Assembly (NCBI GenBank): GCA_905221605.1
Contig: CAJNDS010002124.1
Span: 1,454,421-1,518,420 of the forward strand
Direction of reading: 5' to 3'
Length of the DNA stretch: 64,000 bases
DNA from: Symbiodinium natans
Taxonomy: Eukaryota > Sar > Dinophyceae > Suessiales > Symbiodiniaceae
The position numbers and the translations under genes were made by a program. The notes beneath the pieces were generated by a model. It made no database searches and was not told where the DNA came from. It was given only the letters and a program-made list of their open reading frames with translations. Shown in pieces: positions 42,335 through 51,997 of the stretch; position 1 is the stretch's first letter; the number at the start of each line of letters is the position of its first letter.

Positions 42335-42420
42335 GACTAGAGCAAGGGTCTGGTCTGGTGGCCCCCTTAAACCCTCAACTCAACCCTCTCAACCTGCTAT
42401 ATAACCCCCCTAAACACCCT

Positions 42421-42530
42421 AAGGCCCTAACCAAACCCTATAAACCCTTATAAGCCCTATAAACCCTGTAAACCCTATAAACCCTATAAACCCTATAAAC
42501 CCTTATAAGCCCTATAAACCCTATAAACCC
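42421..42530 (-). repeat. CCCTATAAA nonamer array (first block)
   Basis: About 11 copies of CCCTATAAA with CCCTTATAAG variants. Confidence 0.9.
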
Positions 42531-42716
42531 TATCCCCCCCCCCAACCCAACCACCCACGAGCCCTAAGCCCCTTGCACTCGGTGCTTTCGAAGTTGTGAG
42601 GCCTTAAGGCTTTCGAAGGCCTTAGGGAGGCCTTCACGGCTGTTTGCACATGTTCGCAAAACCGGGCCAACCCGAAACCCCAAGCCCTCAACCCGAAAAA
42701 ACCCTACAAACCCTTT

Positions 42717-42835
42717 GGACCCTATAAACCCTATAAACCCTATAAACCCTATAAACCCTATAAACCCTGCAAACCCTGCAAACCCTATAAACCCTATAAA
42801 CCCTATAAACCCTGTAAACCCTATAAACCCTACAA
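42717..42835 (-). repeat. CCCTATAAA nonamer array (second block)
   Basis: About 13 nonamers, nearly perfect, with CCCTGCAAA and CCCTGTAAA variants. The Val/Tyr/Arg and Gly/Phe/Ile open frames are artefacts. Confidence 0.9.
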
Positions 42836-43095
42836 CTTGACCAGATGGGGAGTTGAGCTGATCGCCAGCAGGAAGGGTGGCAGCAATGGCCCGGAAGTGC
42901 TGCCCGATGTGTCCGGATGTGTCCGGCGTGGACGCACCCGAACGCAACCTTGCCCTCGCAATGCACTGAGCACGCACGGCTGTGAACCACGTCCGTGCTC
43001 ACACCGCGGCCATGCTGACCGGCGTTGCGGACGCGGCCAAGGACATGGCCCGCGCACTGCGCGGCCCGGAACGCGGCTTTTTTTTGCAAAGCGCA
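42836..43095. other. GC-rich island in glycosyltransferase intron, coding status unclear
   Basis: High-GC sequence with open frames on both strands. The best plus-strand stretch reads TAAMLTGVADAAKDMARALR (about 43,000-43,060). No AG|G-bounded exon can be chosen, and the glycosyltransferase chain closes without it. Confidence 0.4.
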
Positions 43096-43572
43096 AGTTC
43101 CCAATCCATAGAATGATTCGAGTTCAAGGTTCCCTAAACCGTAATGTAATTCCCTAAACCCAAAACCCTTTAATTTGCAAACCCTAAAAATTTCGAAGCT
43201 TAGCCCCAACTCCCTAAATAGGATGGGCCTCGAGCCGAGATCTTCGCCAAAGAGGGTTTGGGATTTCAGCCTTAGGGGTTTAGAGTATCGGGCTTAGGGT
43301 TGGGAAGTTCAAGTTTAGGGTTTCGGGTTTCAGGTTTAGGGTTTAGGGCTTCGGGTCTCGGACTTAGGCTTCAGGGTTTGAGGATCATAGGGTTTAGGAT
43401 TTCGGGTTTTGGTTTGCCCTCGGGAAATGTCTTGCGCTTCTTCACTGACCTATTTATGAATCTCTTCAGCAGTTGAAAGCCCCCAAACAGCCGCTCCCTG
43501 AACCTCTAAACCCTCAAGCATGTGCGTTCAGAGTCTTGGTTTTGTAGCACGACACTCGCCTGTTCCAAGCAG

Positions 43573-43626
43573 GAGGTTCTAGCCCAACAGCAAGGATCCC
43601 GAAGCCTGCAACAAAAGCAAGCGGGA
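43573..43626 (+). CDS. Coding-like island, Gln-rich
   Basis: CCTGTTCCAAGCAG|G acceptor. Frame EVLAQQQGSRSLQQKQAG to a GGA|GTTTGG donor. It lies inside the intron between GYVTKM and ERLVGV, whose direct junction fits the family, so it may be unused. Confidence 0.3.
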
Positions 43627-43818
43627 GTTTGGTTTTAGGGTTTACACTTTGACGACCATGCTGTTGGGATATAGGGTTCAGGTTTCAGGCTTTAGGGTAA
43701 ATATGTATATATATATATATATAGTCTCTAGAGTGTCGTTCCACCTTCACTGGGCAGTATGAGATGCCGTTGAAGCCTATAAAACCTTAAAACCCGAAAT
43801 CCCAAACCCTTAAATTGC

Positions 43819-43842
43819 ACCCCCCCCCCCCCCCCCCCCCCC
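43819..43842 (-). repeat. Poly-C tract (about 23)
   Basis: An uninterrupted C run. Confidence 0.9.
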
Positions 43843-44112
43843 AAATTATATGTCTGCTTACAATCTACTTCGAGGACTTAGGGGGCTTAGAAGCACAGAT
43901 TTAAGTGGGTTTTGAGCATCCATGAGCAAACCCTAAACCCTAAACCCTAAACCCTAAACCCGAAACCCCAAACCCTAAACCCTTCAAGCCCTAAACCCTG
44001 TTAGAGTTATAAGAACCCATGAACTTCCAAGTAGTCACTAAAGAACCACCAAGCCGAGGATGCCTAACAACCCCAACCCCTTGTGAGCCCTCTGGAGCTC
44101 CGAGGCCCCGGC

Positions 44113-44342
44113 CTAAACCCTAAACCCTAAAACCTTAAAACCCTAAAACCCTAAGACCCTAAGACCCTAAACCCTGAACCCTGAACCCTAAAACCCTAAA
44201 ACCCTAAAACCCTAAAACCCTAAACCCTAAACCCTAAACCCTAAACCCTAAACCCTAAACCCTAAACCCTAAACCCTAAACCCTAAACCCTAAACCCTAA
44301 ACCCTAAACCCTAAACCCTAAACCCTAAACCCTAAACCCTAA
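44113..44342 (-). repeat. Long CCCTAAA/CCCTAAAA array
   Basis: About 30 units. The left half mixes octamers CCCTAAAA and CCCTAAG; the right half has about 17 uniform heptamers. It ends 24 bp before the ERLVGV exon. Confidence 0.95.
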
Positions 44343-44366
44343 GCAAAGCAAAATGGGGCGGGTCAG

Positions 44367-44423
44367 GAGCGGCTGGTTGGGGTGACGCTGTCGGCTTGGT
44401 ACAACTACTACATCGGCGCCTTG
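44367..44423 (+). CDS. Glycosyltransferase exon: ERLVGVTLSAWYNYYI
   Basis: GGCGGGTCAG|G acceptor, phase 0, joined to MQK of 42,334: MQK-ERLVGVTLSAWYNYYIG. Donor taken at CCTTG|GCGCTG (GC), phase 0. A later edge near 44,442 is possible. Confidence 0.65.
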
Positions 44424-44649
44424 GCGCTGACGCTGACACAGGGCTTAAGGCTTTGGGCTTGTAGGGTTTAGGGTTTAGGGTTTCAGGTTTAGGGATTCAG
44501 GTTTAGGGTTTAGGGTTTAGAGCTAGGGTTTAGGGGGTCGGGGTTGGTCTAATTTAAATTACTGTTCCTCTTTCGTACCGAAAGCTAGTTCTAGTAATCC
44601 TAAACCCTAAGCTCTAAACCCTATATAAACCCTAAACCCTACAAAAAGG

Positions 44650-44769
44650 GGGATATGGGCCTACTGGGGCTTCGTGCTGTCCATCATGGCCATGCGGCTG
44701 GTGAAGGCACTGTCCATTGCAGCTGCAAGTGCCCAAAGCAGCGGCGTCATCCTGATTGCCATTCCCTGA
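44650..44769 (+). CDS. Coding-like hydrophobic island, ends in TGA
   Basis: AAAAAG|GGGG edge. The frame IWAYWGFVLSIMAMRLVKAL then SIAAASAQSSGVILIAIP stops at TGA. Hydrophobic, helix-like. The phase from 44,423 does not fit, so it is either an alternative terminal exon or unrelated. Confidence 0.3.
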   Translation, partial: GIWAYWGFVLSIMAMRLVKALSIAAASAQSSGVILIAIP

Positions 44770-44804
44770 GACAGCACACCCTAAACCCGAACTCCTAAAC
44801 CCGA

Positions 44805-44925
44805 ACTCCTAAACCCTAAACCCTAAACCCTAAACCCTAAACCCTAAACCCTAAACCCTAAACCCTAAACCCTAAACCCTAAACCCTAAACCCTAAACCC
44901 TAAACCCTAAACCCTAAACCCGAAC
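44805..44925 (-). repeat. CCCTAAA array
   Basis: About 16 heptamers flanked by CCCGAACTCCTAAA units at both ends. Confidence 0.95.
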
Positions 44926-44934
44926 TCCTAAACC

Positions 44935-45235
44935 CTAGCCCAGGAACGACACACATCCGAGGATCCTAGGATTCTCAAACCCCAGGGTTTAGGGGCTTAG
45001 GTGCTTGCGGGTGTCTGGCCAGGCTTGAGGGCTTTATGTCTTAGGGTTTGGGGTTTTGGGTGTAAACCCTAAACCCTAAACCCTAAACCCTAAACCCCTA
45101 AAACCCTAAAACCCTAAAACCCTGAAACCCTAAACCCTAGCCCAGGAACGACACACATCCGAGGATCCTAGAATTGTCAAACCCCCAGAATTCAGGGGCT
45201 TAGGTGTTTACGGGTGTCTGGCCAGGCTTGAGGGC
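44935..45235 (+). repeat. Direct repeat, two ~95-bp copies around a CCCTAAA array
   Basis: CCTAGCCCAGGAACGACACA..GAGGATCCTAG..GGGGCTTAGGTG..GGGTGTCTGGCCAGGCTTGAGGG occurs at about 44,935-45,031 and 45,136-45,232 with about 90% identity, separated by telomere-type repeats. Confidence 0.85.
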
Positions 45236-45540
45236 CTAAACCCTAAACCCTAAACCCTAAACCTTAAACCGTTTTGGGTTTTGGGTGTTTGCCCTCGTGC
45301 AGTTCTCACAGTCGGCTCTTACTCCCATGTTTTAGGGTATAGGTTCCCTCATAAGCCCCTTCTGCGTAAGCCAAGAAGGGTAGCCCTATTGTTTTTTTTA
45401 GGTTGCTCTTGGGTCTACACCTTCGAGACAACAAAAATGCCGAATAAGACTCTACCACGGATGGCTTCCTTCTGTTGCACCTTGTTTCTGTTGGACCCTA
45501 TGCCCTAGACCCTGAACCCTAAACCCAAACCCTAAACCCG

Positions 45541-45618
45541 CGGGTGGTGAAGTACCTGCGGGGTTTTAAAGGGGATCGTTTCAAAGATGCAAATGGCGAG
45601 GGTTCAACGCTTCGCCAC
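45541..45618 (+). CDS. Coding-like island
   Basis: Open frame RVVKYLRGFKGDRFKDANGE then GSTLRHP between two CCCTAAA stretches. No AG|G acceptor at the frame start. It lies in a glycosyltransferase intron. Confidence 0.25.
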
Positions 45619-46525
45619 CCTAAACCCCAAAAGTTTAAGGCTTGGCCCTAAACCTTATAAACCCAAACCCTAAACCCTAAATCCTGAACCCTAATTCCTA
45701 AACCCTAAACCCTAAACCCTAGCTAGGGGGAGAGGGTTTTAAAGGTTTTTAAACCCTACAAGCCCGGAGAATTGGCCCGGAGGTAAGGGTGTTTGCACCT
45801 TCTCCGATCCGGAGGGTTGGGATGATGCTCGGCGTGATTTTCTGAGTCGCTGAATTCCAGGGGTTTGGGGTCCCCAAACGAGTAGGATCCCCTTATACTC
45901 AGGACCCCAAGAAGGTGGCATTTTCGGAAACGCTCATTGCAGTCCCCCCCCCCGCCCCCCCTCCCCCCCTGAATTTCAGGTTGTTTTGAAGGTGTCGGAG
46001 TGTCCCTAAACCCTAAACCTTGTGAACCCTATATCCGCTATTACCGCGATAATCCCTATATACCCTATAAACCCTGCACACCCCCAGAAACCCCATGCAC
46101 CCCAGAAATCCTATACACCCTCTACACCCTATAAACCCTAAAAGGGCCAAACCCTAAACCGCCCCGGAGCCCCTGAAAAGCACCAGGGGCTTAAAGGTGT
46201 TAAGGTGCAGGCGTGGATCTGGCTTGTGCGTCCTTCTTGCTGGGGTTTTGAGTTCAGGGGGGTTGGCGGCCTTAGGTCGCTAAAAATGAGGTGTCTCCTA
46301 TACCCCTAAACCCTAAAGCCTAAGCTCTAAACGCTGGACCGGGTTCGGGTGTAGGACTGTAGGCGTAGGAGTTCGAGGGTCCCAGTTGCAGCTTTCCGGC
46401 AACGAAGTGGAAAAGCCCAAAGCCCTCAACCCTAAAACGGGCGTCAGATTCAAGATTGGTCGACTAAAAAACCTGTGTCCTGAGATCGGCTGCTATATTT
46501 TTACATGCAAAGCAATTCACCGGAG

Positions 46526-46626
46526 GAAGCAGCGGCAACGGCCGAGGATGGCATTACACACGACTCGAGCCAAATCGCGTGGTCGACGGGTACGACCTCC
46601 TTCTTCAGAACGTTCGCCCTCGACGG
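46526..46626 (+). CDS. Coding-like island
   Basis: TTCACCGGAG|G acceptor. Frame EAAATAEDGITHDSSQIAWS then TGTTSFFRTFALDG ends GG|GTTCTG. It lies in the intron between the WYNYYI and YGYG exons, which join in phase without it. Confidence 0.35.
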
Positions 46627-47043
46627 GTTCTGACAGTTTCAGCGATTCAGCGATTCTACTGCCAAAGCTGAGAAAGCTACGCCCTAGTCCAGCGAAGGCA
46701 GCCTTAAGATTACCTACCCGTGGCCCTGTGCCTGTGCGGCCAAACCAGGCCTTGTCAGCCTGAACCCTTCTGCCCAAAATCCCTGCACTGAACCTACGCC
46801 CCGCACCACCCCAAAGAAGCCCAAGACAGCCCAGCCCAACCCTAAACCCCGAGACCCTCTTAAAGCCGTGCATCCGATCCCTGTGGACGTAGATAGAGAC
46901 TTTTTCGGGTTCGGGCTTGGGGTTTAGGCTTCAAAGTCTGCGTGTCGGGTGTAGGACTGAGTTCGGGCTTGTTTTGGTCACAAAAGCACCCCAAGCCCTA
47001 AACCCTACACCCCAGTCATGCCTGAAACCTCCAGAAGACCAAG

Positions 47044-47102
47044 GAGTGGGTGGACGACGCATCCGAGCTAGACGACATCCTCTATGGCTATGGCCACTTC
47101 GC
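47044..47102 (+). CDS. Glycosyltransferase exon: YGYG motif
   Basis: CAGAAGACCAAG|G acceptor, phase 0. EWVDDASELDDILYGYGHF; the acidic stretch plus Y-G-Y-G-x-x is characteristic of this family-2 group. A GA donor (TTCGC|GAAAGG) gives phase 2 and joins to FPYPNVSFAED. A donor at 47,107 is the alternative. Confidence 0.65.
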
Positions 47103-47137
47103 GAAAGGATTGGGAAGTAGGGCTTGCACTCTAGCCC

Positions 47138-47190
47138 TAAACCCTAAACCCTAAACCCTAAACCCTAAACCCTAAACCCTAAACCCTAAA
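47138..47190 (-). repeat. CCCTAAA array
   Basis: Seven heptamers, intronic. Confidence 0.95.
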
Positions 47191-47815
47191 AACCTTGGAT
47201 ACAACCAAGAGATGATGCTTCTTAGGCTTGTAAAGGGAGTCTCAGGACACCTGAAGCCTTGCTGGCTTTGTGGGTTATCTTAAGGGCCTCAGAACCGAAG
47301 AACACCTGCCTGGCTTAGGGTTAACCTTAACCTTAAATCCTACACCTTACACCCTCCATGGAAATTGTAGGTTTTGTAGCCCGGGTGCTTGCGGCACTGA
47401 GGATTCGTGCTTGCGAAGACCACTTTCCCTTATTCTGTAAAACCTGATACACGCCTTGTATAAACACGCCTACAAACAACGTACAGCCTCAAGACGTTTC
47501 GAAAGTCATCCTAAATAACCTCCATACAAGCCCAAATAGCCCCAACAAAATCGTAAGTAGCCCCCAATCATCCGAAACAACCCCAAATCACCCTAAACCC
47601 TAAACTTAATAAACCCTTATCCTAAACCCCAAGTAACCTCAAATGACCCAAATGTCGCTGAACCCGAGTCGAGGTTTCAGTTACACCCACCGGCGCGCGG
47701 CCAGCTTGCTGCCTCTTGACTTGTTTACTACTATTTGCTTAAGAACCACCGGGCTGGGGTGAAACCCCAAACCCTAAACCAGCCTTCAACCCTGACGCCC
47801 TTGATATCCGCCGAG

Positions 47816-47894
47816 GTTTCCGTATCCCAACGTGAGCTTTGCCGAAGACGCGCCCTTCTTCCTCAAGCTTCGGGAGGTCTACGGAAACGACAAG
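47816..47894 (+). CDS. Glycosyltransferase exon: AEDAPFF motif
   Basis: GATATCCGCCGAG|G acceptor. Frame FPYPNVSFAEDAPFFLKLRE then VYGNDK. F-P-x-x-x-x-x-E-D-x-x-F-F carries the acidic pair that usually provides the catalytic base in GT-A enzymes. Donor GACAAG|GC, phase 0. Confidence 0.7.
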
Positions 47895-48115
47895 GCAGGG
47901 CCTGGAGCTTGGGTTCAGGGTTTAGGGTTTAAGCTTTGGGGTTCAGGGTTTAGGGTTTGGGGTTTAGGGCCTCATATATCATGGACAATCACTCCGGGAA
48001 TGTGCTCGGCTCTACACTGACCCTAAACCCTAAACCTTCGAAAGTTTTCTTTTTCAAAGGCCGGCTCGTACACCTCAAGCCCCGAAAACACAGCAACCCT
48101 CTGCTTGAAGGTTCA

Positions 48116-48225
48116 TGGGTAGTTATTTGTTTTTTTTGGGGTGGGTTCCTTTACAAAGGATTCTATAGTATTTCGGGGTATTTTTGGGTATACAAAGGGT
48201 ACCCTGCTTTCGGAAATCCCTACAT
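48116..48225 (+). mobile_element. Introner-like palindromic element (T/G-run family, copy B)
   Basis: GTTTTTTTTGGGG, CAAAGGATTCTATAGTATTTC, GGGGTATTTTTGGGTATACA, AGGGTACCC and CTTTCGGAAA appear in the same order as copy A at 40,122. Intronic. Confidence 0.6.
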
Positions 48226-48825
48226 GTGGGGTTGTGAGTACCCTCAATAGGGTTATAACCAGCTATAAGTAGAGCTAGCTTACTCGTAGCCCCACTTACA
48301 AAACTTACCATGAACCTCCAAGTAGGGCTTATCCGAAGCACTCGGACCCACTGCGACCCTGCTGGTGGTCGCCGATGTTTTCTCCGTTTCTTTACGCTTT
48401 AGAGCTTTGGGGCTTCGTGTTTAAGGTCAATTTGGGGTGCCGGCCCTGAGCACGAGACACGTCATGGTTTCGGGTTAGGGTTCGGCATGTGCGGGGTTTC
48501 GGGCTTTCAAGATCTCGTGGACTTTCTAGACGTTCGGGGTTTGGGATTTTCGGGTTGTGATCTCAGGTTCGGCTTGAGGGTTTTAAAAGGATTCATGGTT
48601 TGGGGGGCTTGTGTGGTGTGCTGCTTGCATGGCTTGTGATTCTAGGGCTTGTTGGCGTTGTGCGTTTTCAGGTTGGGGAGCTGCGGGTTACCCAGGTTCA
48701 GGGTTTAGGACTTTAGGGTTTAGGGCTTAGGGCTTGGGGTTTAGGGTTTTTAGGTGCAGGGTTTGGGGTTTAGCCCTCATCCCTCAACCGGTTTTAGGGG
48801 CTTCGGGCTTGGACCCCCCGATGAG

Positions 48826-48878
48826 GTACTCCTGTACAAGGACGTGGAGGGCCTGTGCGTACACATTATGCCCCTTGG
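48826..48878 (+). CDS. Glycosyltransferase exon: DVEGLCVHIM segment
   Basis: CCCCCGATGAG|G acceptor, phase 0. VLLYKDVEGLCVHIMPL; D-x-x-G-x-x-x-H-I/M closes the catalytic domain in this group. Donor taken as TTGG|GACTAC (GA), phase 2. Confidence 0.65.
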
Positions 48879-49067
48879 GACTACCCTACTAAACCCTAAA
48901 CCCTAAACCCTAAACCCTAAGCCCTAAGCCCTAAGCCCTAAACCCAAAGCCCGATCCCAGGGGAGCCCTTTTGCTTAAGGGGTGTGCCTCAAAAAGCCCA
49001 GAGTGCGTGAGTGCCTAGAGGGGTCCTTATTGAAACATAGCCCCACCTAAAGTTAAAGACCCATACA

Positions 49068-49083
49068 TCCATACATACATACA

Positions 49084-49114
<31 letters not shown>
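49068..49114. repeat. (CATA)n microsatellite
   Basis: About 11 CATA tetranucleotides followed by a short (TA)n. Confidence 0.95.
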
Positions 49115-49118
<4 letters not shown>

Positions 49119-49591
49119 GTACCCCTGTACATATGTATTTGTGTATGTATATACACATATAAGGTGATAAGTATAATGCTCTGCGCAAGCGAAAAAAGTG
49201 TGTATGAATACATATATTAGTATAGAGTTTAGGCTGTTTAGAGTTCGGGGCCGAACCCTGAACAGACTCCACTCTGTGTGTGCATACTTGGGCCCTGGTG
49301 AGTAACCAAGCTGGATTCATGAATCGTGCTTCGGGTTTAGGGTTTACCCTAAACCCTAACACCCCCTAAGCCCTAAACCTTGGGGATTCCTTCATCCAGC
49401 ACTTTGGCAAAAGGTGTTGAGGGTTTAGGGCCCTCACCCCTAAACCTGAAGTGTCGCCCCGTATGTTTCTTTTGCGACCGGGGCACTAACCAACTATAAT
49501 TCATAATCCCTAAAACCTACCCATGAAATAATTATATGTAGATGTATGTTCGGTAGGATTTTGGGAGCAATCGGGAGTGAGGTGTATAGGA

Positions 49592-49704
49592 TTTGGGGTT
49601 TAGGGTTTAGGGTTTAGGGTTTAGGGTTTAGGGTTTAGGGTTTAGGGTTTAGGGTTTAGGGTTTAGGGTTTAGGGTTTAGGGTTTAGGGTTTAGGGTTTA
49701 GGTC
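49592..49704 (+). repeat. TTTAGGG array
   Basis: About 16 perfect heptamers, intronic in the glycosyltransferase locus. Confidence 0.95.
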
Positions 49705-50166
49705 TTGAACCCCTGCCCTCTGTGCTGCAAAATCTCCAAGTGCGGCCAACTTTGAAAGCCCAACATCGCCCCTGAACCCTGAACCCTAAACCCGAAACCT
49801 CTAACCCTGAACACTAAACCCTAAACCCTACACCCTACACCCTACACCCTACACCCTACATCAACCCGAAGTCCTAAACCCTAGCCCGAAACCCTATACC
49901 CCATACCCACATGCCCATCAGTTTCGGGGGGTCCGCCCAACACACCCTAAGAGTTCAAAACTAGTACTCTTAGTCCCCTTTATTGGGCGTTCACGTTGCA
50001 TATTTGTTATGGATCGCTGTCAATGGCTCCATAAGGGGTTTGGGTTCACAGGTTTGGGTGGCTTGGGGTCTAGGGTTTAGGGCACGAACCCTAAACCCTA
50101 AACCGCCCTAAGCCTTAAGTCTGAACCCCAAACCCTACACCCTAGACCCTAAACCCTAAACTGCAG

Positions 50167-50235
50167 GCACCGGGCCAACACAGCCCAAGTCCTCGGGAGC
50201 CGAAATGCTTCAGCGAAGGACCTCCTGCTCTCTCG
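50167..50235 (+). CDS. Glycosyltransferase-locus exon: C-terminal tail
   Basis: AAACTGCAG|G acceptor. With the two carried bases the frame is GHRANTAQVLGSRNASAKDL then LLSR, joining PL-GHRAN. Donor CTCTCG|GTTTGT (GT), phase 2. Confidence 0.5.
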
Positions 50236-50311
50236 GTTTGTTGGGTTTAGGGTTCCCTAAACCTAAACCCTAACCCTAACCCTAAACCCTAAACCCTAAA
50301 CCCAGTTTGAG

Positions 50312-50360
50312 GCTGTGGGATTTCAGCTTGAGAGGGCAAGGTTTGCAGTGGAATTCGGGG
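50312..50360 (+). CDS. Candidate 3' exon
   Basis: CAGTTTGAG|G acceptor. The phase-compatible frame is LWDFSLRGQGLQWNSG. The alternative AVGFQLERARFAVEFG is equally open. Donor GGG|GTTAGG. Confidence 0.4.
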
Positions 50361-50410
50361 GTTAGGGTTTAGGGTTTAGGGCTCAGGGCTTAGCGAGTTT
50401 TGGAGCGAAG

Positions 50411-50498
50411 GAGTCGGCGTTTAAGAGCTTAAGATCTTCTACACTCGGGCTCAGTCGCCTGGCGGACCTCTCACGGCTCAGGGCTGTGGCTTTAGAGG
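50411..50498 (+). CDS. Candidate 3' exon, Leu/Ser-rich
   Basis: GAGCGAAG|G acceptor, phase 0. Frame ESAFKSLRSSTLGLSRLADL then SRLRAVALE, with regular leucine spacing. Donor GAGG|GCTTGG (GC), phase 1, fits the exon at 50,561. Confidence 0.45.
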
Positions 50499-50560
50499 GC
50501 TTGGGGTTCAGGATTTGCCCTAAACCCTAGCCCTAAACCCTAAACCCCAAAGCTTGGGAG

Positions 50561-50632
50561 GGGGATCGGAAAACCTTTGCCTCACTGATGAAGTGCCTTG
50601 CTACATCGAAGCTTGCCATGGCCCGGCGCAGG
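50561..50632 (+). CDS. Candidate 3' exon
   Basis: GCTTGGGAG|G acceptor. With one carried base: GSENLCLTDEVPCYIEACHG then PAQ. It ends near CAGG|GCTAGG. Two cysteine pairs are visible. Confidence 0.45.
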
Positions 50633-50940
50633 GCTAGGCCCTAAACCCCAAACCCCAAACCCTAAACCCTAAACCCTAAAGCCTGGGGTTTAGGGTTTTA
50701 GGGCCGTAGGGCAGGGTTTAGGGCCCCCATAGTGGGAGTTGTGTATTCCAATTTTATGCCCCAAGACCCCAAGCCCTAAGCCCTTCCCCGCTGTATGTTC
50801 AAAAAGGTTATATTTTGTTCGGACTCTTTTGCATCATAGGGCTTCGGCTCTTCCTGGATTTTCGGGTTCTTTTATAGGGCTTTAGGGCTTAGGGTTTGGG
50901 ATTTGTTGGGTTTTGGGTCGACGCCTCCTGTCCTGTGCAG

Positions 50941-50992
50941 GAGATTGCGGCGCTTGAAGTTGCTTGCCGCTTGCCTCACCTATGCTGGATGG
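50941..50992 (+). CDS. Candidate 3' exon
   Basis: GCCTCCTGTCCTGTGCAG|G is a strong acceptor. Phase-0 frame EIAALEVACRLPHLCWM, ending ATGG|GATACA (GA donor), phase 1, fits the next exon. Confidence 0.5.
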
Positions 50993-51218
50993 GATACACG
51001 TCAAGAAGCCCTAAACCCCAAACCCCCTCATGCGTGGGCGGGTGGGGGACCAATTCTTGGGCCCGTTTAGGGTTCAGGGGTTGAGGACGTGGGGAGCAGG
51101 CCCTTATTTCGTCTTGTTTAATGGTTGAGGTTCCCTTACAATCCGCTTTAAACCAAAACGGGTACCCTTTTTATACCAAGGGTCTAGCAAGCCAGTTGAC
51201 CCTAATCCACCCACCCAG

Positions 51219-51283
51219 GCCTCACGCCGTTTCAGAAGATGATCGACAACGACTTCTTCCGCTTCTCCCCCTGGCGCCCCCCT
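51219..51283 (+). CDS. Candidate 3' exon
   Basis: TCCACCCACCCAG|G acceptor. With the carried base it reads GLTPFQKMIDNDFFRFSPWR then PP and ends CCT|GTACGT, one of the most canonical donors in the window. Confidence 0.5.
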
Positions 51284-51330
51284 GTACGTTCCTTCGCCTG
51301 GCAGCGCTGTTATGAGGGCATTGCCCAACA

Positions 51331-51415
51331 TAGGGGTACCCCTTTTATACCCCAAATACAATAGAATCCCTTAAAGGGGACCCCCCCCAAAAAGGGTTTC
51401 CCTATCTTCGGAAAC
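51331..51415 (-). mobile_element. Introner-like element (T/G-run family, copy C, inverted)
   Basis: Read on the minus strand it gives TTTTTGGGGGGGGTCCCCTT, TAAGGGATTCTATTGTATTT and GGGGTATAAAAGGGGTACCCC, matching copies A and B. A second CTATCTTCGGAAACCTCC end lies beside it at about 51,390-51,412. Confidence 0.6.
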
Positions 51416-51771
51416 CTCCATGAGCCATGAGCATTTGGGGCTTGTGGGGCTTATTTGGGTTTAGGACAGCTAGGCTTCTCAGGCAACCTGCAAAATCCGA
51501 GGCTTGGGATTTAAGGTACTTAGACCTTCGCCTCAAATCTGACTAAAACACATGTCAAACAAAAATTGAGGGTTTTAGAACCCCAAAGCGTTAAACCTTA
51601 ACCCCTTACCCCCCCCCCCCCAAAAAAAAAAAACAACATCAAACCAACGTAATACTTATCATACGAATAACAATAATGGTAAGATTATTAATCAATCATA
51701 CTAATAATAGCAACAATCATCATAGTAATAATAACAGTAGTAATTGTAATAATGATAAAATGTTAAAAATG

Positions 51772-51940
<169 letters not shown>

Positions 51941-51954
51941 TAAACATATTAAAG

Positions 51955-51997
51955 GCTTTGGAGGTCTCGGGTGCGCTCAAACCCGGCGTCACCCAGG
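51955..51997 (+). CDS. Candidate 3' exon
   Basis: CATATTAAAG|G acceptor, phase 0. Frame ALEVSGALKPGVTQ ends CAGG|GATTAG (GA donor), phase 1. Very close to the AGT array. Confidence 0.4.

Noticed and set aside
42564-43209. Long minus-strand frames with VYRVYRVYR or FIGFIGF repeats
   Set aside because: They read through the CCCTATAAA nonamer array; the GC-rich half is open on both strands and carries no motif.
43700-43722. Promoter-like TATA run
   Set aside because: A short (TA)n inside an intron; dinoflagellate promoters are not known to depend on a TATA box, and no gene start lies nearby.
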